A DNA stretch of 64,000 nucleotides from Tenacibaculum jejuense (GTDB lineage: Bacteria > Bacteroidota > Bacteroidia > Flavobacteriales > Flavobacteriaceae). The stretch covers positions 1,591,501 to 1,655,500 of the forward strand of contig NZ_LT899436.1 of assembly GCF_900198195.1 (NCBI RefSeq), in the 5' to 3' direction. The translations under genes and the position numbers were made by a program. Below the pieces are notes generated by a model. That model was given only the letters and a program-made list of their open reading frames with translations, was not told the origin of the DNA and made no database searches. Shown piece by piece: positions 8,293 through 16,780 of the stretch (positions are counted from its first letter, which is position 1; the number at the start of each line of letters is the position of its first letter).

Positions 8293-8994
8293 ATGAAAAA
8301 AATTAAAACTTTAAAAACAGCATTTCTTTTTTTAGTAATAGCGACAATTCCATTTTTAAATTCTTGTTCAGATGAGTCTGAGATGTCAGAAATCGAAGCT
8401 CAAGAAAGTTCATTTTTAGGGAAGTTTACAAAAGAAATAACTATTTATGATACTGCAAAAGCGAATTCAGTTACATTAGAAGTTGGATCAAATGATGCTT
8501 CGGTTTTAGATTTATGGAGTGAAGAAAGCTTTGAATTAAACATATTATCAAAATCAGAAGAAGTAATCGAATTAAATCCGGGTGATGAAAATAATGCTTC
8601 AGATGATGACACGAATGATGATGTAGGAGCTGAAATTTCATATAGAATAATAAGAAAGAATATCGTTGATACGAATAAAAGATTAATATTAACTGAGAAT
8701 CCACCTTACAGTGATGATGTAAGAGGTTGGAAATATTCAACATACTATAGTGAAGCTATCGATGGAAACACAGTAACTGTTAATATTTTTGGACATAACT
8801 TTTGGAAAAGAGGATATTACAGTGTGAGTTACAAAAAAACTTCTTCAAGTGGATGGAGCACTATTGCAGGTGAGTGGACTAGAATTAAAAGAAATGAAAC
8901 AAAATCTTTTACAAGAACTCCTTGTTATCACATGAAAGCAAGAAGAAAATATAAAGGTTCTAATAATTCTGTTACTATTGAGTTTGAATACTAA
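8293..8994 (+). CDS. Surface-type lipoprotein, function unknown
   Basis: The protein has 233 residues. A signal peptide ends at C25 (FLNSC), followed by SDESEMSE, an acidic stretch like known surface-lipoprotein export signals. A very acidic linker (about residues 93-115, GDENNASDDDTNDDVGAE) separates an N-terminal beta region from a C-terminal domain that is basic and rich in Y, W, K and R (GRDWKYST-like; KRGYYSVSYKKTSSS; TPCYHMKARRKYKG). The family is not recognised. The last 17 bases overlap the following subtilase gene in another frame, so the two are probably translationally coupled. One inference is a protein that binds or inhibits the subtilase, but nothing in the sequence proves this. 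Confidence 0.7.
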   Translation: MKKIKTLKTAFLFLVIATIPFLNSCSDESEMSEIEAQESSFLGKFTKEITIYDTAKANSVTLEVGSNDASVLDLWSEESFELNILSKSEEVIELNPGDENNASDDDTNDDVGAEISYRIIRKNIVDTNKRLILTENPPYSDDVRGWKYSTYYSEAIDGNTVTVNIFGHNFWKRGYYSVSYKKTSSSGWSTIAGEWTRIKRNETKSFTRTPCYHMKARRKYKGSNNSVTIEFEY

Positions 8995-10360
8995 GAAACA
9001 ACAAAACAAGAAGCCAAGAGTAAAGTTACTCTTGGTTTTTTTAGTTTTTGCAGTTCATATATCTCATATAAAATCTCAGAATTTGAAAGAGGTGAAATAT
9101 GCAGAAGCTTTACAGATTTTAAAGAAAACTGAAGTTCCTAAGAGAATTCCAGTTATTGCAATTTTAGATGCGCCAATCCAACTTGAATTATTTGACGAGA
9201 ATATAATTTGGAAAAATTCAGAAGAAATTCCAGGAAATGAAATTGATGATGATAAGAATGGTTATATAGATGATGTTTTTGGATGGAACTTTTCAGATCA
9301 TTCAAATGATGTTACTAATAAAAATTTTGGTAATTGGCACGGAACACCTGTGTTTAGTATAATAAAGAGTTTCTTACATCAAAAATTAGCTAAACAAAGA
9401 TTAGTTAAGGTTATGAGTTTGGTAAAAGGAAATTCTATTCAAGAAATTGAAGAATCTTTGGCTTACATTCTTGAAATGAGAAAAAGATATAATGAAACTA
9501 ATGGTAAAGAGGGAGCTTTTATAGTTGCCGTAAATTGTTCTTGGGGTAAAAATGGTTTATGGAACTATAATAATAAGCAATGGTGTAGTTATTATGATTT
9601 ATTAGGTGAACAAGGTGTTTTAGTTGTTTCTTCTGTTCCTAATGAAGATGTAAATGTTGATCAAATAGGAGATATGCCATCTACTTGTTTAAGTGATTTT
9701 CTATTAACTGTAACTAATATACATAATGAAAGTTCTGGATTAGAATATGCTGCTTTTGGAGAAGAGTCTGTTGATATAGCAGCTCCAGGTGAACGAAGTT
9801 TTACATTATTAAATTCTGGAGACTTTGGTTTTTTCGATGGAACTTCAGCAGCAGCACCTTATGTAACAAGCGCTATTGGTCTAATGTATCAAATGTATTT
9901 TGAAGATTTTGATAATGATATTCAGGAGAATCCTAAAAAAGTAGCATTGTCTATTAAAGATTTTATCTTAAAAGGGATTGATAAGATTGATTTTTTACAA
10001 GATAAGACAACATCAGGTGGGAGTTTAAATATGTATAATAGTATTAAACTATTCTACGATTACTACAATAAAGAAAGTAAGATGGATCAAATTACTTTAG
10101 ATTTTGTTTCCTTGTATCCTAATCCGTCTGATGATTATGTTCATGCTTTAGTAGAGTCAAATATTGAAGAAGAAGCTTATCTGAATATTTTCGATCTTCA
10201 TGGAAGGAGAATAAGAAGAGAAAAATTTCAACTGAAAACGGGTGTGTATTCTTATGAGTTTTATGATGTAATTTTTCAACTTACCCGAAATATTTATATG
10301 ATTACAATTGATACCGCTTCTGGAAGGTTTTCTAAAAGCGTAAAATTTATCAAAAAATAA
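8978..10360 (+). CDS. Subtilase (S8) peptidase with T9SS type A sorting domain
   Basis: The protein has 460 residues from a TTG start inside the preceding gene (8984 TTG is an alternative); no ATG precedes the signal peptide (about residues 15-34, ending HIKSQ). The catalytic triad is visible: D64 in VIAILDAPI, H121 in NWHGTPVFSII and S290 in DGTSAAAPYV, with a likely oxyanion asparagine N222. Between D and H lies a calcium-site-like acidic loop, NEIDDDKNGYIDDVFGW. The last about 80 residues (from LYPNPSDDYV, residue 379) form a type A T9SS C-terminal domain, so the enzyme should cross the outer membrane. No I9 propeptide precedes the domain. Substrate unknown. A bidirectional terminator follows at 10361. 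Confidence 0.85.
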   Translation: MSLNTKKQQNKKPRVKLLLVFLVFAVHISHIKSQNLKEVKYAEALQILKKTEVPKRIPVIAILDAPIQLELFDENIIWKNSEEIPGNEIDDDKNGYIDDVFGWNFSDHSNDVTNKNFGNWHGTPVFSIIKSFLHQKLAKQRLVKVMSLVKGNSIQEIEESLAYILEMRKRYNETNGKEGAFIVAVNCSWGKNGLWNYNNKQWCSYYDLLGEQGVLVVSSVPNEDVNVDQIGDMPSTCLSDFLLTVTNIHNESSGLEYAAFGEESVDIAAPGERSFTLLNSGDFGFFDGTSAAAPYVTSAIGLMYQMYFEDFDNDIQENPKKVALSIKDFILKGIDKIDFLQDKTTSGGSLNMYNSIKLFYDYYNKESKMDQITLDFVSLYPNPSDDYVHALVESNIEEEAYLNIFDLHGRRIRREKFQLKTGVYSYEFYDVIFQLTRNIYMITIDTASGRFSKSVKFIKK

Positions 10361-10394
10361 AAAAGAGATTAGTTTATAATCTAATCTCTTTTTT
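10361..10394. terminator. Bidirectional terminator between the subtilase gene and dnaN
   Basis: AAAAGAGATTAG (10361-10372) and CTAATCTCTTTT (10381-10392) form a perfect 12-base stem with an 8-base loop, with A- and T-runs on the outside. It serves both convergent genes. Confidence 0.85.
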
Positions 10395-10417
10395 GAATAT
10401 TGTTTTTGGAAAAAAAA

Positions 10418-11536
10418 TTATCCATTTAACATAACTGGCATAACTAACATCGTTACATGCTCACCATCTTCAGTTCCATCTATTGGAGTTAAAATTCCAG
10501 CTCTATTTGGTAAACTCATTTCTAATTGAACATCATTAGCGTTTAAGTTGTTTAACATTTCACTTAAAAAGCGAGAATTAAAACCGATTTGCATATCATC
10601 ACCTTGGTAATCGCAGTTTAAACGTTCATCAGCTTTGTTTGCATAGTCTAAATCTTCAGCGGAAATATTCAACTCAGTTCCAGCCATTTTTAAACGGATT
10701 TGGTGAGTCGTTTTACTAGAGAAAATAGAAACACGCTTCACAGAGTTTAAGAAAGAAGCTCTGTCTACAGTTAATTTATTAGGATTTTCTTTTGGAATTA
10801 CAGCTTCGTAATTTGGATATTTCCCATCAATCAAACGACAAACTAATACAACATTATCAAAAGTGAATTTAGCATTAGTGTCATTATATTCTATAGTTAC
10901 ATTTTCTTCAGAACCTCCAAGTATACCTTTTAAAATTGTTAAAGGCTTCTTAGGCATAATAAATTCAGCAGATTTATCAGCAGAAACGTCAGTTCTTGTG
11001 TATTTCACTAATTTGTGAGCATCTGTAGCTACAAAAGTTAATTCTTTAGAGTTAAATTGAAAAAACACCCCACTCATTACAGGTCTTAAATCATCATTAC
11101 CAGCAGCAAAAATCGTTTTAGAAATAGCTGTAGATAATACATGAGAAGGAACATCTGTACTACTAGGTGAAGGTAATTCTATAGCTTTAGGAAATTCTTC
11201 TCCGTCATAATAAGCCATATCATATTTTCCTTGTTCAGAGCTAATTTCAATAGTATTTTCTCCTTCAGTCTTAAAAGTTAAAGGCTGATCAGGAAAAGTT
11301 TTTAATGTATCTAAAAGTAAACGAGCATTAATTGCTATGGAACCCGTATCTGTACTTTCCACATTTACAACAGCGCTCATTGTAGTTTCAAGATCAGAAG
11401 CAGAGGCTTTTAGTTGATTTTCTGAAAGTTCAAATAAAAAATTATCTAAAATAGGTAAGGTGTTATTACTGTTAATTACTCCACCTAAAATTTGTAGCTG
11501 TTTTAGTAAATGTGAGCTAGATACAATAAATTTCAT
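10418..11536 (-). CDS. dnaN: DNA polymerase III beta subunit (sliding clamp)
   Basis: The 372-residue length is standard for the clamp. Its three tandem domains are visible: MKFIVSSSHLLKQLQILGGV at the N-terminus; a central ALSTAISKTIFAAGNDDLRPVMSGVFFQF-like segment (SKTIFAAGNDDLRPVMSG), the start of domain 2; and the final domain ending in TMLVMPVMLNG, the conserved MPM peptide site region. The ring encircles DNA and tethers polymerase III. No dnaA or recF lies beside it, so this is not a classic oriC neighbourhood. A TATCTTTG box on the minus strand lies 26 bases upstream of the ATG. Confidence 0.95.
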   Translation of the reverse strand: MKFIVSSSHLLKQLQILGGVINSNNTLPILDNFLFELSENQLKASASDLETTMSAVVNVESTDTGSIAINARLLLDTLKTFPDQPLTFKTEGENTIEISSEQGKYDMAYYDGEEFPKAIELPSPSSTDVPSHVLSTAISKTIFAAGNDDLRPVMSGVFFQFNSKELTFVATDAHKLVKYTRTDVSADKSAEFIMPKKPLTILKGILGGSEENVTIEYNDTNAKFTFDNVVLVCRLIDGKYPNYEAVIPKENPNKLTVDRASFLNSVKRVSIFSSKTTHQIRLKMAGTELNISAEDLDYANKADERLNCDYQGDDMQIGFNSRFLSEMLNNLNANDVQLEMSLPNRAGILTPIDGTEDGEHVTMLVMPVMLNG

Positions 11537-11562
11537 TGTTTTTTTCTAAAGAATTTGATGTA

Positions 11563-11570
11563 CAAAGATA
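11563..11570 (-). promoter_or_regulatory. Putative -7 box of dnaN
   Basis: CAAAGATA on the plus strand reads TATCTTTG on the minus strand, an exact TAnnTTTG match. It would give a leader of about 20 bases before the ATG at 11536. A clear -33 TTG is not visible. Confidence 0.5.
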
Positions 11571-11626
11571 TTCTATTCCGTTAATTTTAAAAATTATTTT
11601 ATCAACACTTTTGTTGTTATTGTTGA

Positions 11627-12565
11627 TTAATTAAAAAGATAATTAATAGCAATGCTACCATAAAAGTTTCCGTTAGGTACATTTATGCTTTTTAATTTCT
11701 TGGTATGGTGTATAATAGCGTATTTAAAATTAAATCTATTAGCAGTGAATTTAAACCCGATTTCTGTAGTAAGTACAAATGGTTTAAGCTCGAAAGTAAC
11801 AGGATTATTATCATTTAAAAAACTTCCCTGTATTGTAGCATCATATATAGCGTATCGAAGCATTGGATTTATGTAAAAAAAGGTTTCAATTTCATTATTA
11901 AAATTGGTTACTTCATTGTTTAAATTGCTATTAAAAGCGATACTGTTAGCAAGGTCTTGTATTGGTTTTATTCCGATTCTAGACAAAAAACCTGTAGAAA
12001 TATCAGAAAAAACAGTCCCTAAATTTCCTGTGTTTACCCAGTTTAAATCAATATATTTTGATGTAGTTAGTTGTTTGGTAAATTCTGCATTAAAATTCAG
12101 AGCAAATGCATCTTGAATTTGGTATTTCCATCCTGTAGCTGGATCGAAACCATAAATATCATGTACAAAATTCATAGATTCCTTACCAAAAGCAGAAGGG
12201 CCAATTACACCAACTTCAGCATTAATTCGGAATAAAGATTTCTTTTTGAAAAAATAACTTATACCAAAACCACCATACAAGTATCCAGCAAAAGGTCTGT
12301 CATGTTCTCTTAGAAATCTAACATTGGCCTTAAAAGGCGAGTATAATTTTTGTCCAATCTGAAAATTATAAATTTTCTTTACAACTTTCTCTGATGCTTT
12401 AGTGCTTAGGTAAGAGTAGTTTAGAAAAGCTCCGTTAGTATAATATCGATCTTGATAAAAAGATATGTACAAATCATTATCATTTACAAAGCTAAACTGT
12501 TTTGAATACTTTTTCTGACTATAGCAATTAATGATTACAAAAAATAATAAAATCAATTTTTTCAC
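11627..12565 (-). CDS. LpxR-like lipid A 3'-O-deacylase (outer membrane)
   Basis: The protein has 312 residues, with a signal peptide (residues 1-16, ending NCYSQ) followed by a beta-barrel pattern of alternating residues to a terminal YLFN. LpxR signatures are present: FVNDNDLYISFYQDRYYTNG (N30, D31), the DRPFAGYLYG strand-turn (residues 89-98) and IGPSAFGKESMNFVHDIYG with H135, which corresponds to the catalytic histidine. LpxR enzymes remove the 3'-acyloxyacyl chain of lipid A in the outer leaflet, altering immune recognition and permeability. It is transcribed alone, diverging from the PPK2 pair. Flavobacterial members are annotated from motifs only, so the exact lipid substrate is not certain. 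Confidence 0.82.
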   Translation of the reverse strand: MKKLILLFFVIINCYSQKKYSKQFSFVNDNDLYISFYQDRYYTNGAFLNYSYLSTKASEKVVKKIYNFQIGQKLYSPFKANVRFLREHDRPFAGYLYGGFGISYFFKKKSLFRINAEVGVIGPSAFGKESMNFVHDIYGFDPATGWKYQIQDAFALNFNAEFTKQLTTSKYIDLNWVNTGNLGTVFSDISTGFLSRIGIKPIQDLANSIAFNSNLNNEVTNFNNEIETFFYINPMLRYAIYDATIQGSFLNDNNPVTFELKPFVLTTEIGFKFTANRFNFKYAIIHHTKKLKSINVPNGNFYGSIAINYLFN

Positions 12566-12639
12566 TAGACGAAAATAACAAAAAAAACATATAACATTCT
12601 AAAGTAGAATTTATAATTTAGTAGTAGTTTTAATTTTAT

Positions 12640-13497
12640 ATGGATAAAAAAGGGAAAATAACAGCACAAGATTTTTTGAATATTAAAAGTAATGAGGAAT
12701 TGTTGACTCTTATTAAAGATAAGAAGATACCTTTTAAATCTGTTGAGAAAGATTTGATCTACGAAAAAGAGTTAAAAGATCTTCAGGTTGAACTTGTGAA
12801 ATTACAACAATGGATAGCAAAAAATAAAAAACGTGTAGCTGTTATTTTTGAAGGAAGAGATGCGGCTGGAAAAGGAGGGAATATTAGAAGATTCATGGAA
12901 CATTTAAATCCAAGATCTTCTCGTTTGGTCGCATTAAATAAACCAACGGAAGTTGAGATGGGACAATGGTATTTTCAGCGTTACATAAAAGAGTTACCTA
13001 ATCCAGGAGAAATTGTCTTTTTTGATAGAAGTTGGTATAATAGAGCTGTTGTTGAGCCAGTAATGGGGTTTTGTACTGATGCGCAATACAGAAAGTTTTT
13101 AGTTCAAGTACCAGAATTTGAACACATGTTGTATGAAGATGGGGTAGTAGTAATTAAATTTTGGTTATCTATAACCAAAAAAGAACAGTTAAAACGCTTT
13201 GAGGCTAGAATGGATAATCCATTAAAGCATTGGAAGTTTAGTCCTGTAGATAAAAAAGGTCAAGAGTTATGGGATAAGTATACCTATTATAAAGGAGAAA
13301 TGTTCTCGAATACACATACTACTTATTGTCCTTGGACTATCATAAAAACTAATAGTAAAAAAACGGCTAGGTTAGAAGCAATGCGTCATGTATTATCTAA
13401 GTTTGATTATGAAGGAAAAGAAGATGCAATGACATATTTAAATCCAGATCCAAATGTAGTAATGCGATATTACAGATCTGTAGTTCAAAACGATTAA
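12640..13497 (+). CDS. ppk2: Polyphosphate kinase 2 family protein (first of tandem pair)
   Basis: This 285-residue single-domain PPK2 has Walker A EGRDAAGKGG (residues 71-80), Walker B FFDRSWYNRAVVEP (residues 127-140) and a lid helix with the PLKHWKFSPVDKKGQELWD motif. The N-terminal extension of about 60 residues is helical. Class I PPK2 enzymes transfer phosphate between polyphosphate and nucleoside diphosphates, usually favouring NTP synthesis. The next gene, six bases on, encodes a second diverged PPK2. The ATG at 12640 follows an AT-rich stretch without a clear promoter match. Confidence 0.92.
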   Translation: MDKKGKITAQDFLNIKSNEELLTLIKDKKIPFKSVEKDLIYEKELKDLQVELVKLQQWIAKNKKRVAVIFEGRDAAGKGGNIRRFMEHLNPRSSRLVALNKPTEVEMGQWYFQRYIKELPNPGEIVFFDRSWYNRAVVEPVMGFCTDAQYRKFLVQVPEFEHMLYEDGVVVIKFWLSITKKEQLKRFEARMDNPLKHWKFSPVDKKGQELWDKYTYYKGEMFSNTHTTYCPWTIIKTNSKKTARLEAMRHVLSKFDYEGKEDAMTYLNPDPNVVMRYYRSVVQND

Positions 13498-13503
13498 ATT
13501 TTT

Positions 13504-14307
13504 ATGGAGAATAAAAAAAGTTCTAAAATAGAATTGTCAGCGATTGATGCAGAAAAGTTAAGTTCTAAAGAAGGACTTAAAGCTATACTTTCTAGAGAAC
13601 CTTATAATATTGAAAAAGCTTTAAGATATGTCAATTATCTAAATAAGTTAGAAGAGTTACAAGTTGAGTTGATACGATTACAAACTTGGGCAATTGAACA
13701 TAATGAAAGAATTATAATCTTATTTGAAGGTAGAGATGCTGCTGGGAAAGGTGGTGCTATTAGAAGGATTACAGAGCGAATAAATCCTAGGCATATGCGA
13801 ATAGTTGCATTACCAAAACCTACGGAAGAACAAGAGACACAATGGTATTTTCAGCGTTATGTTGAGCAATTTCCAAAGGCAGGGGAGCTGGTTTTATTTG
13901 ATAGAAGTTGGTATAATAGAGCAGTAGTAGAACCTGTGAATGATTTTTGTTCAGAGCAGGAATATAAAATTTTTATGAAGCAGGTAAATGGATTTGAAAA
14001 GATGATTTTACAATCAGGAATTCGTTTGGTAAAAATTTACATGTCTATTTCTAAAAAAGAACAGCAAAAACGTTTCGATGATATTAAAAATGATCCGCTA
14101 AAGCAATGGAAAATGACTCGTGTGGATGAAAGAGCTCAAGAACTTTGGGATGATTACACGGTGTATAAAAAGAAAATGTTTAAAAAAACCAATACAGAGC
14201 TGTCTCCTTGGAAAGTTATAAGAGCAAATAGGAAAACTGAAGCTAGAATAGAATGCATAGAGCACATTCTTGATAGTATTCCTTATGATAAAAATACAGA
14301 GATATAG
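13504..14307 (+). CDS. ppk2: Polyphosphate kinase 2 family protein (second of tandem pair)
   Basis: The protein has 267 residues with Walker A EGRDAAGKGG (residues 75-84), Walker B LFDRSWYNRAVVEP (residues 131-144) and a lid motif DPLKQWKMTRVDERAQELWD. It shares the core with the preceding gene but differs along its length (for example RITERINPRHMRIVALPKP against RFMEHLNPRSSRLVALNKP), so the duplication is old. Both keep the catalytic residues. One copy may favour ADP and the other GDP or the reverse reaction; the sequence does not settle this. It is co-transcribed with the first copy and ends in a terminator shared with the convergent phosphatase gene. Confidence 0.92.
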   Translation: MENKKSSKIELSAIDAEKLSSKEGLKAILSREPYNIEKALRYVNYLNKLEELQVELIRLQTWAIEHNERIIILFEGRDAAGKGGAIRRITERINPRHMRIVALPKPTEEQETQWYFQRYVEQFPKAGELVLFDRSWYNRAVVEPVNDFCSEQEYKIFMKQVNGFEKMILQSGIRLVKIYMSISKKEQQKRFDDIKNDPLKQWKMTRVDERAQELWDDYTVYKKKMFKKTNTELSPWKVIRANRKTEARIECIEHILDSIPYDKNTEI

Positions 14308-14311
14308 ATGA

Positions 14312-14344
14312 AAAAAGATTACTTTTTATGAAAGTAATCTTTTT
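14312..14344. terminator. Bidirectional terminator overlapping the end of the phosphatase gene
   Basis: GATTACTTT (14317-14325) pairs with AAAGTAATC (14331-14339), extended by the A-run 14311-14316 against the T-run 14340-14344. The right arm lies inside the coding end (stop at 14326-14328) of the minus-strand gene. Confidence 0.75.
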
Positions 14345-14961
14345 GTTTCTTCAAATATTAAAAACAATTCACCAGCTATTCTTTTGCTGGTTTCTAAATA
14401 TTTTTCATTTTGTGAATCTGTATTGTCAGCTACTTTAGGATCTGTATAAGGTAAATGAAACCTATGAATTGCATCTGGAATAAAAGGGCAATTTTCGTCG
14501 GCATGATCACAGGTTGTTATAGCTATGTAAGGATAATCATTGTCTTCATTATCGTAAGTTTTAGAAAATCCCTTAATCGTTTTTTTGGCTCCTTTAAATG
14601 AAATTAAATACAACGGATTTTGATGAGAAAAATCTTCTACACTAAAATCAAAACTTGTTTTTTGTAAGCATTTTACAGTGTTTCTATGAAAAGCAGTGGT
14701 TTCAGTTCCGCCAGAATAAGCAAATATGTTTTCTAGCTTAAAGTATTCTGTAGCGAAAAAAGACCAAACTTGTGCCATTTGGCTTCTTCTAGAGTTGTGT
14801 GTGCAAATAAAATTTAAGTTGATTTTATCTCTGTCCTCTAATTCTTCTACAATCTTGTCTGCTATTGAATACAATAAATCTTTCCTCTCTTCTGAAACAA
14901 TTAAATCTTTTCTAGCATCTTCAAAAAAAACTTTAGTTTCGAAATTAGTAGTTTTTATCAT
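14326..14961 (-). CDS. ArsC-like low-molecular-weight protein-tyrosine phosphatase family
   Basis: The protein has 211 residues with the phosphatase P-loop CTHNSRRSQ (C53 to R59, a CX5R site) preceded by a beta strand (LNFI). Further along it has YSGGTETTAFHRNTV and a C-terminal TTCDHADENCPFIPDAIHRFHLPYTDP segment that closely matches thioredoxin-type arsenate reductases. Such proteins either reduce arsenate or dephosphorylate phosphotyrosine. No arsR, arsB or acr3 gene is adjacent, so arsenate resistance is not supported by context. The N-terminal 45 residues are an extra helical extension. It lies convergent to the PPK2 pair. Confidence 0.8.
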   Translation of the reverse strand: MIKTTNFETKVFFEDARKDLIVSEERKDLLYSIADKIVEELEDRDKINLNFICTHNSRRSQMAQVWSFFATEYFKLENIFAYSGGTETTAFHRNTVKCLQKTSFDFSVEDFSHQNPLYLISFKGAKKTIKGFSKTYDNEDNDYPYIAITTCDHADENCPFIPDAIHRFHLPYTDPKVADNTDSQNEKYLETSKRIAGELFLIFEETKRLLS

Positions 14962-14994
14962 TAGTTTAATAGTGTTTTAAGGGGACTTTAAGTG

Positions 14995-15002
14995 TATTTT
15001 TG
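14995..15002 (+). promoter_or_regulatory. Putative -7 box of the DUF2027/Smr gene
   Basis: TATTTTTG matches TAnnTTTG and lies 65 bases before the ATG at 15068. No clear -33 TTG is visible. Confidence 0.35.
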
Positions 15003-15067
15003 CTATTAATTATTCGGTACAAAAGTAATAAAGAGCTTCGCTTCTTGTTTTTAATTTAAGGTTAACT

Positions 15068-15616
15068 ATGTGTTTAGAAATTGGTAATAAAGTAGCTGTT
15101 TTAGATGATGTTATAAAAGGTGTTGTAGTCAAGATTAATGACGATGCAGTTTTGGTTAGAACAGATGATGGAATGGAGATGACTTTTTTTTCTGCGGAGT
15201 TGGTAAAGATAGATGTAGAGCAAAATAGTATCTCAGGATATTCTAAAAATGACAATCGTTTCTTAAGGCAGAAAGAACTAGCTGATGAACATAAGAAGAA
15301 GAAAACTTCATTTATTAAAAGTAAAAATGAAGTTGTAATGGAAGTTGATTTGCATATAGAGAAGTTAGTGAAGTCTAGAAAAGGAATGGATAATTATGAT
15401 ATACTTTCTATTCAAATTGAAACTGCAAAAAGAAAAGTAGAATATTGTATACAAAAGAAGATTTCAAAAATTGTTTTTATTCATGGCGTAGGAGAAGGAG
15501 TGTTAAAGTCGGAGTTACATTATTTGTTGAATAGGTACCCTGTTAAGTTTTATGATGCGTCTTATCAGAAATATGGATTAGGTGCGACTGAGGTTTATGT
15601 GTATCAAAATCAATAA
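15068..15616 (+). CDS. DUF2027/Smr-domain protein
   Basis: The protein has 182 residues. The N-terminal half is a small beta domain (GNKVAVLDDVIKGVVVKIND..VRTDDGMEMTFFSAELVKID, residues 6-50) of the DUF2027 type. The C-terminal half is an Smr domain with VDLHIEKL (near residues 93-100), IVFIHGVGEGVLKSEL and the final GLGATEVYVYQ strand. Smr domains are nucleic-acid-binding and sometimes endonucleolytic; the usual HGxG is present as HGVGEG. It is probably cytoplasmic. It lies 30 bases before the cysteine desulfurase gene, with a separate -7 box between them. The biological role in Bacteroidota is not established. Confidence 0.82.
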   Translation: MCLEIGNKVAVLDDVIKGVVVKINDDAVLVRTDDGMEMTFFSAELVKIDVEQNSISGYSKNDNRFLRQKELADEHKKKKTSFIKSKNEVVMEVDLHIEKLVKSRKGMDNYDILSIQIETAKRKVEYCIQKKISKIVFIHGVGEGVLKSELHYLLNRYPVKFYDASYQKYGLGATEVYVYQNQ

Positions 15617-15621
15617 ATCAG

Positions 15622-15629
15622 TATTTTTG
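15622..15629 (+). promoter_or_regulatory. Putative -7 box of the cysteine desulfurase gene
   Basis: TATTTTTG matches TAnnTTTG, 17 bases before the ATG at 15647, giving a short leader. The -33 element is not clear. Confidence 0.4.
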
Positions 15630-15646
15630 CATATTATTTACTAAGT

Positions 15647-16780
15647 ATGAAAAAAGTCTATTTTGATAATGCGGCCACCACACCTATTTTAAAAGAAGTG
15701 GTAGATGTTATGGCAAAATCTATGATAGAGAATTATGGGAATCCATCGTCTATTCATGAAGTAGGAAGAAAAGCTAAGGTTCAACTAGAAACAGCTAGAA
15801 AAAAGATGGCTAGTTTACTAAATGCAAATTCAAATGAGATTGTTTTTACTTCTGGTGGAACAGAAGGTAATAATCTAGTGTTAAGAAATGCAGTAGAAAA
15901 TTTAAAAGTAAAAAGAATTATTACTTCTAAGATAGAACATCATGCAGTTTTAGATGTTCTGTTAGAATTAAAAAAAGAGTATGATTTTCAATTAGATTTT
16001 GTAGGCTTAAATGATAAAGGAGAAGTAGACTTAAATGATCTAATAGATAAATTATCGAGTACAGATAGTTTGACTTTAGTGAGTTTAATGTGGGTGAATA
16101 ACGAATTAGGGAATATCTTGCCTGTTGAGAAAGTTGGCGAGATTTGTAAAAATCATAAAGCTCTTTTTCATACAGATGCTGTGCAGGCAGTAGGTCATTT
16201 TCAGATTGATCTTAAAGCAGTAAATGTTGATTTTTTAGTTGCAAGTGCTCATAAGTTTCATGGTCCTAATGGAGTGGGATTTGTGTTTGTTAAAAAAGAC
16301 GTTACTGTAAAACCTATTATTCATGGAGGTGGACAAGAAAAAGGAAAACGTTCAGGAACAGAGGATATACATGCTGTTTTAGGTATGCAAAAAGCTTTAG
16401 AAATTAGTTTAACAGACTTGGGAGAAAAAGCTAAATTAATTTCAGGCGTTAAAGAATATTTTATAGGTCTACTTACAGATAATTTTCCTGATGTAAAATT
16501 CAACGGTTTATCAAGTATTCCAGAAAAATCTTCATATACCATATTAAATGTAAGATTTCCTATTGAAAACAAAATGTTATTATTCAATTTAGATTTAAAT
16601 GGAGTTTTTGTTTCAGGAGGAAGTGCATGTCAAAGTGGAGCTTCAAAAAAATCTCATGTACTAAAAGAAATTTTAAATAATGAGGAAATATCGAAATCAT
16701 CCGTTCGATTTTCTTTTAGTAAGTTTTCTGATAAAGAAGAGGTGGAATTTGTAATTGAAAAATTAAAAAAAGTGATTTAA
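15647..16780 (+). CDS. Cysteine desulfurase (NifS/IscS-like)
   Basis: The protein has 377 residues of fold-type I PLP aminotransferase class V. YFDNAATTP is at residues 5-13, TSGGTEGNN at residues 68-76, HH at residues 99-100, the PLP aspartate in HTDAVQ (D177) and the Schiff-base lysine in SAHKFHGPNG (K203). The catalytic cysteine is C328 in GSACQSGA. It removes sulfur from cysteine for Fe-S clusters, tRNA thiolation or other cofactors. No iscU, sufE or other assembly gene is adjacent, and the SGTEDIHAVLG block and short loop fit the IscS/NifS group rather than SufS. A 506-base gap follows before the adhesin gene. Confidence 0.9.
   Translation: MKKVYFDNAATTPILKEVVDVMAKSMIENYGNPSSIHEVGRKAKVQLETARKKMASLLNANSNEIVFTSGGTEGNNLVLRNAVENLKVKRIITSKIEHHAVLDVLLELKKEYDFQLDFVGLNDKGEVDLNDLIDKLSSTDSLTLVSLMWVNNELGNILPVEKVGEICKNHKALFHTDAVQAVGHFQIDLKAVNVDFLVASAHKFHGPNGVGFVFVKKDVTVKPIIHGGGQEKGKRSGTEDIHAVLGMQKALEISLTDLGEKAKLISGVKEYFIGLLTDNFPDVKFNGLSSIPEKSSYTILNVRFPIENKMLLFNLDLNGVFVSGGSACQSGASKKSHVLKEILNNEEISKSSVRFSFSKFSDKEEVEFVIEKLKKVI

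Noticed and set aside
10418..11536. Replication origin next to dnaN
   Set aside because: No dnaA or recF gene or DnaA-box cluster was seen around it; dnaN is often separate from oriC in this phylum.
14326..14961. Arsenate resistance locus
   Set aside because: The phosphatase has ArsC-like motifs, but no arsR, transporter or other ars gene is next to it.
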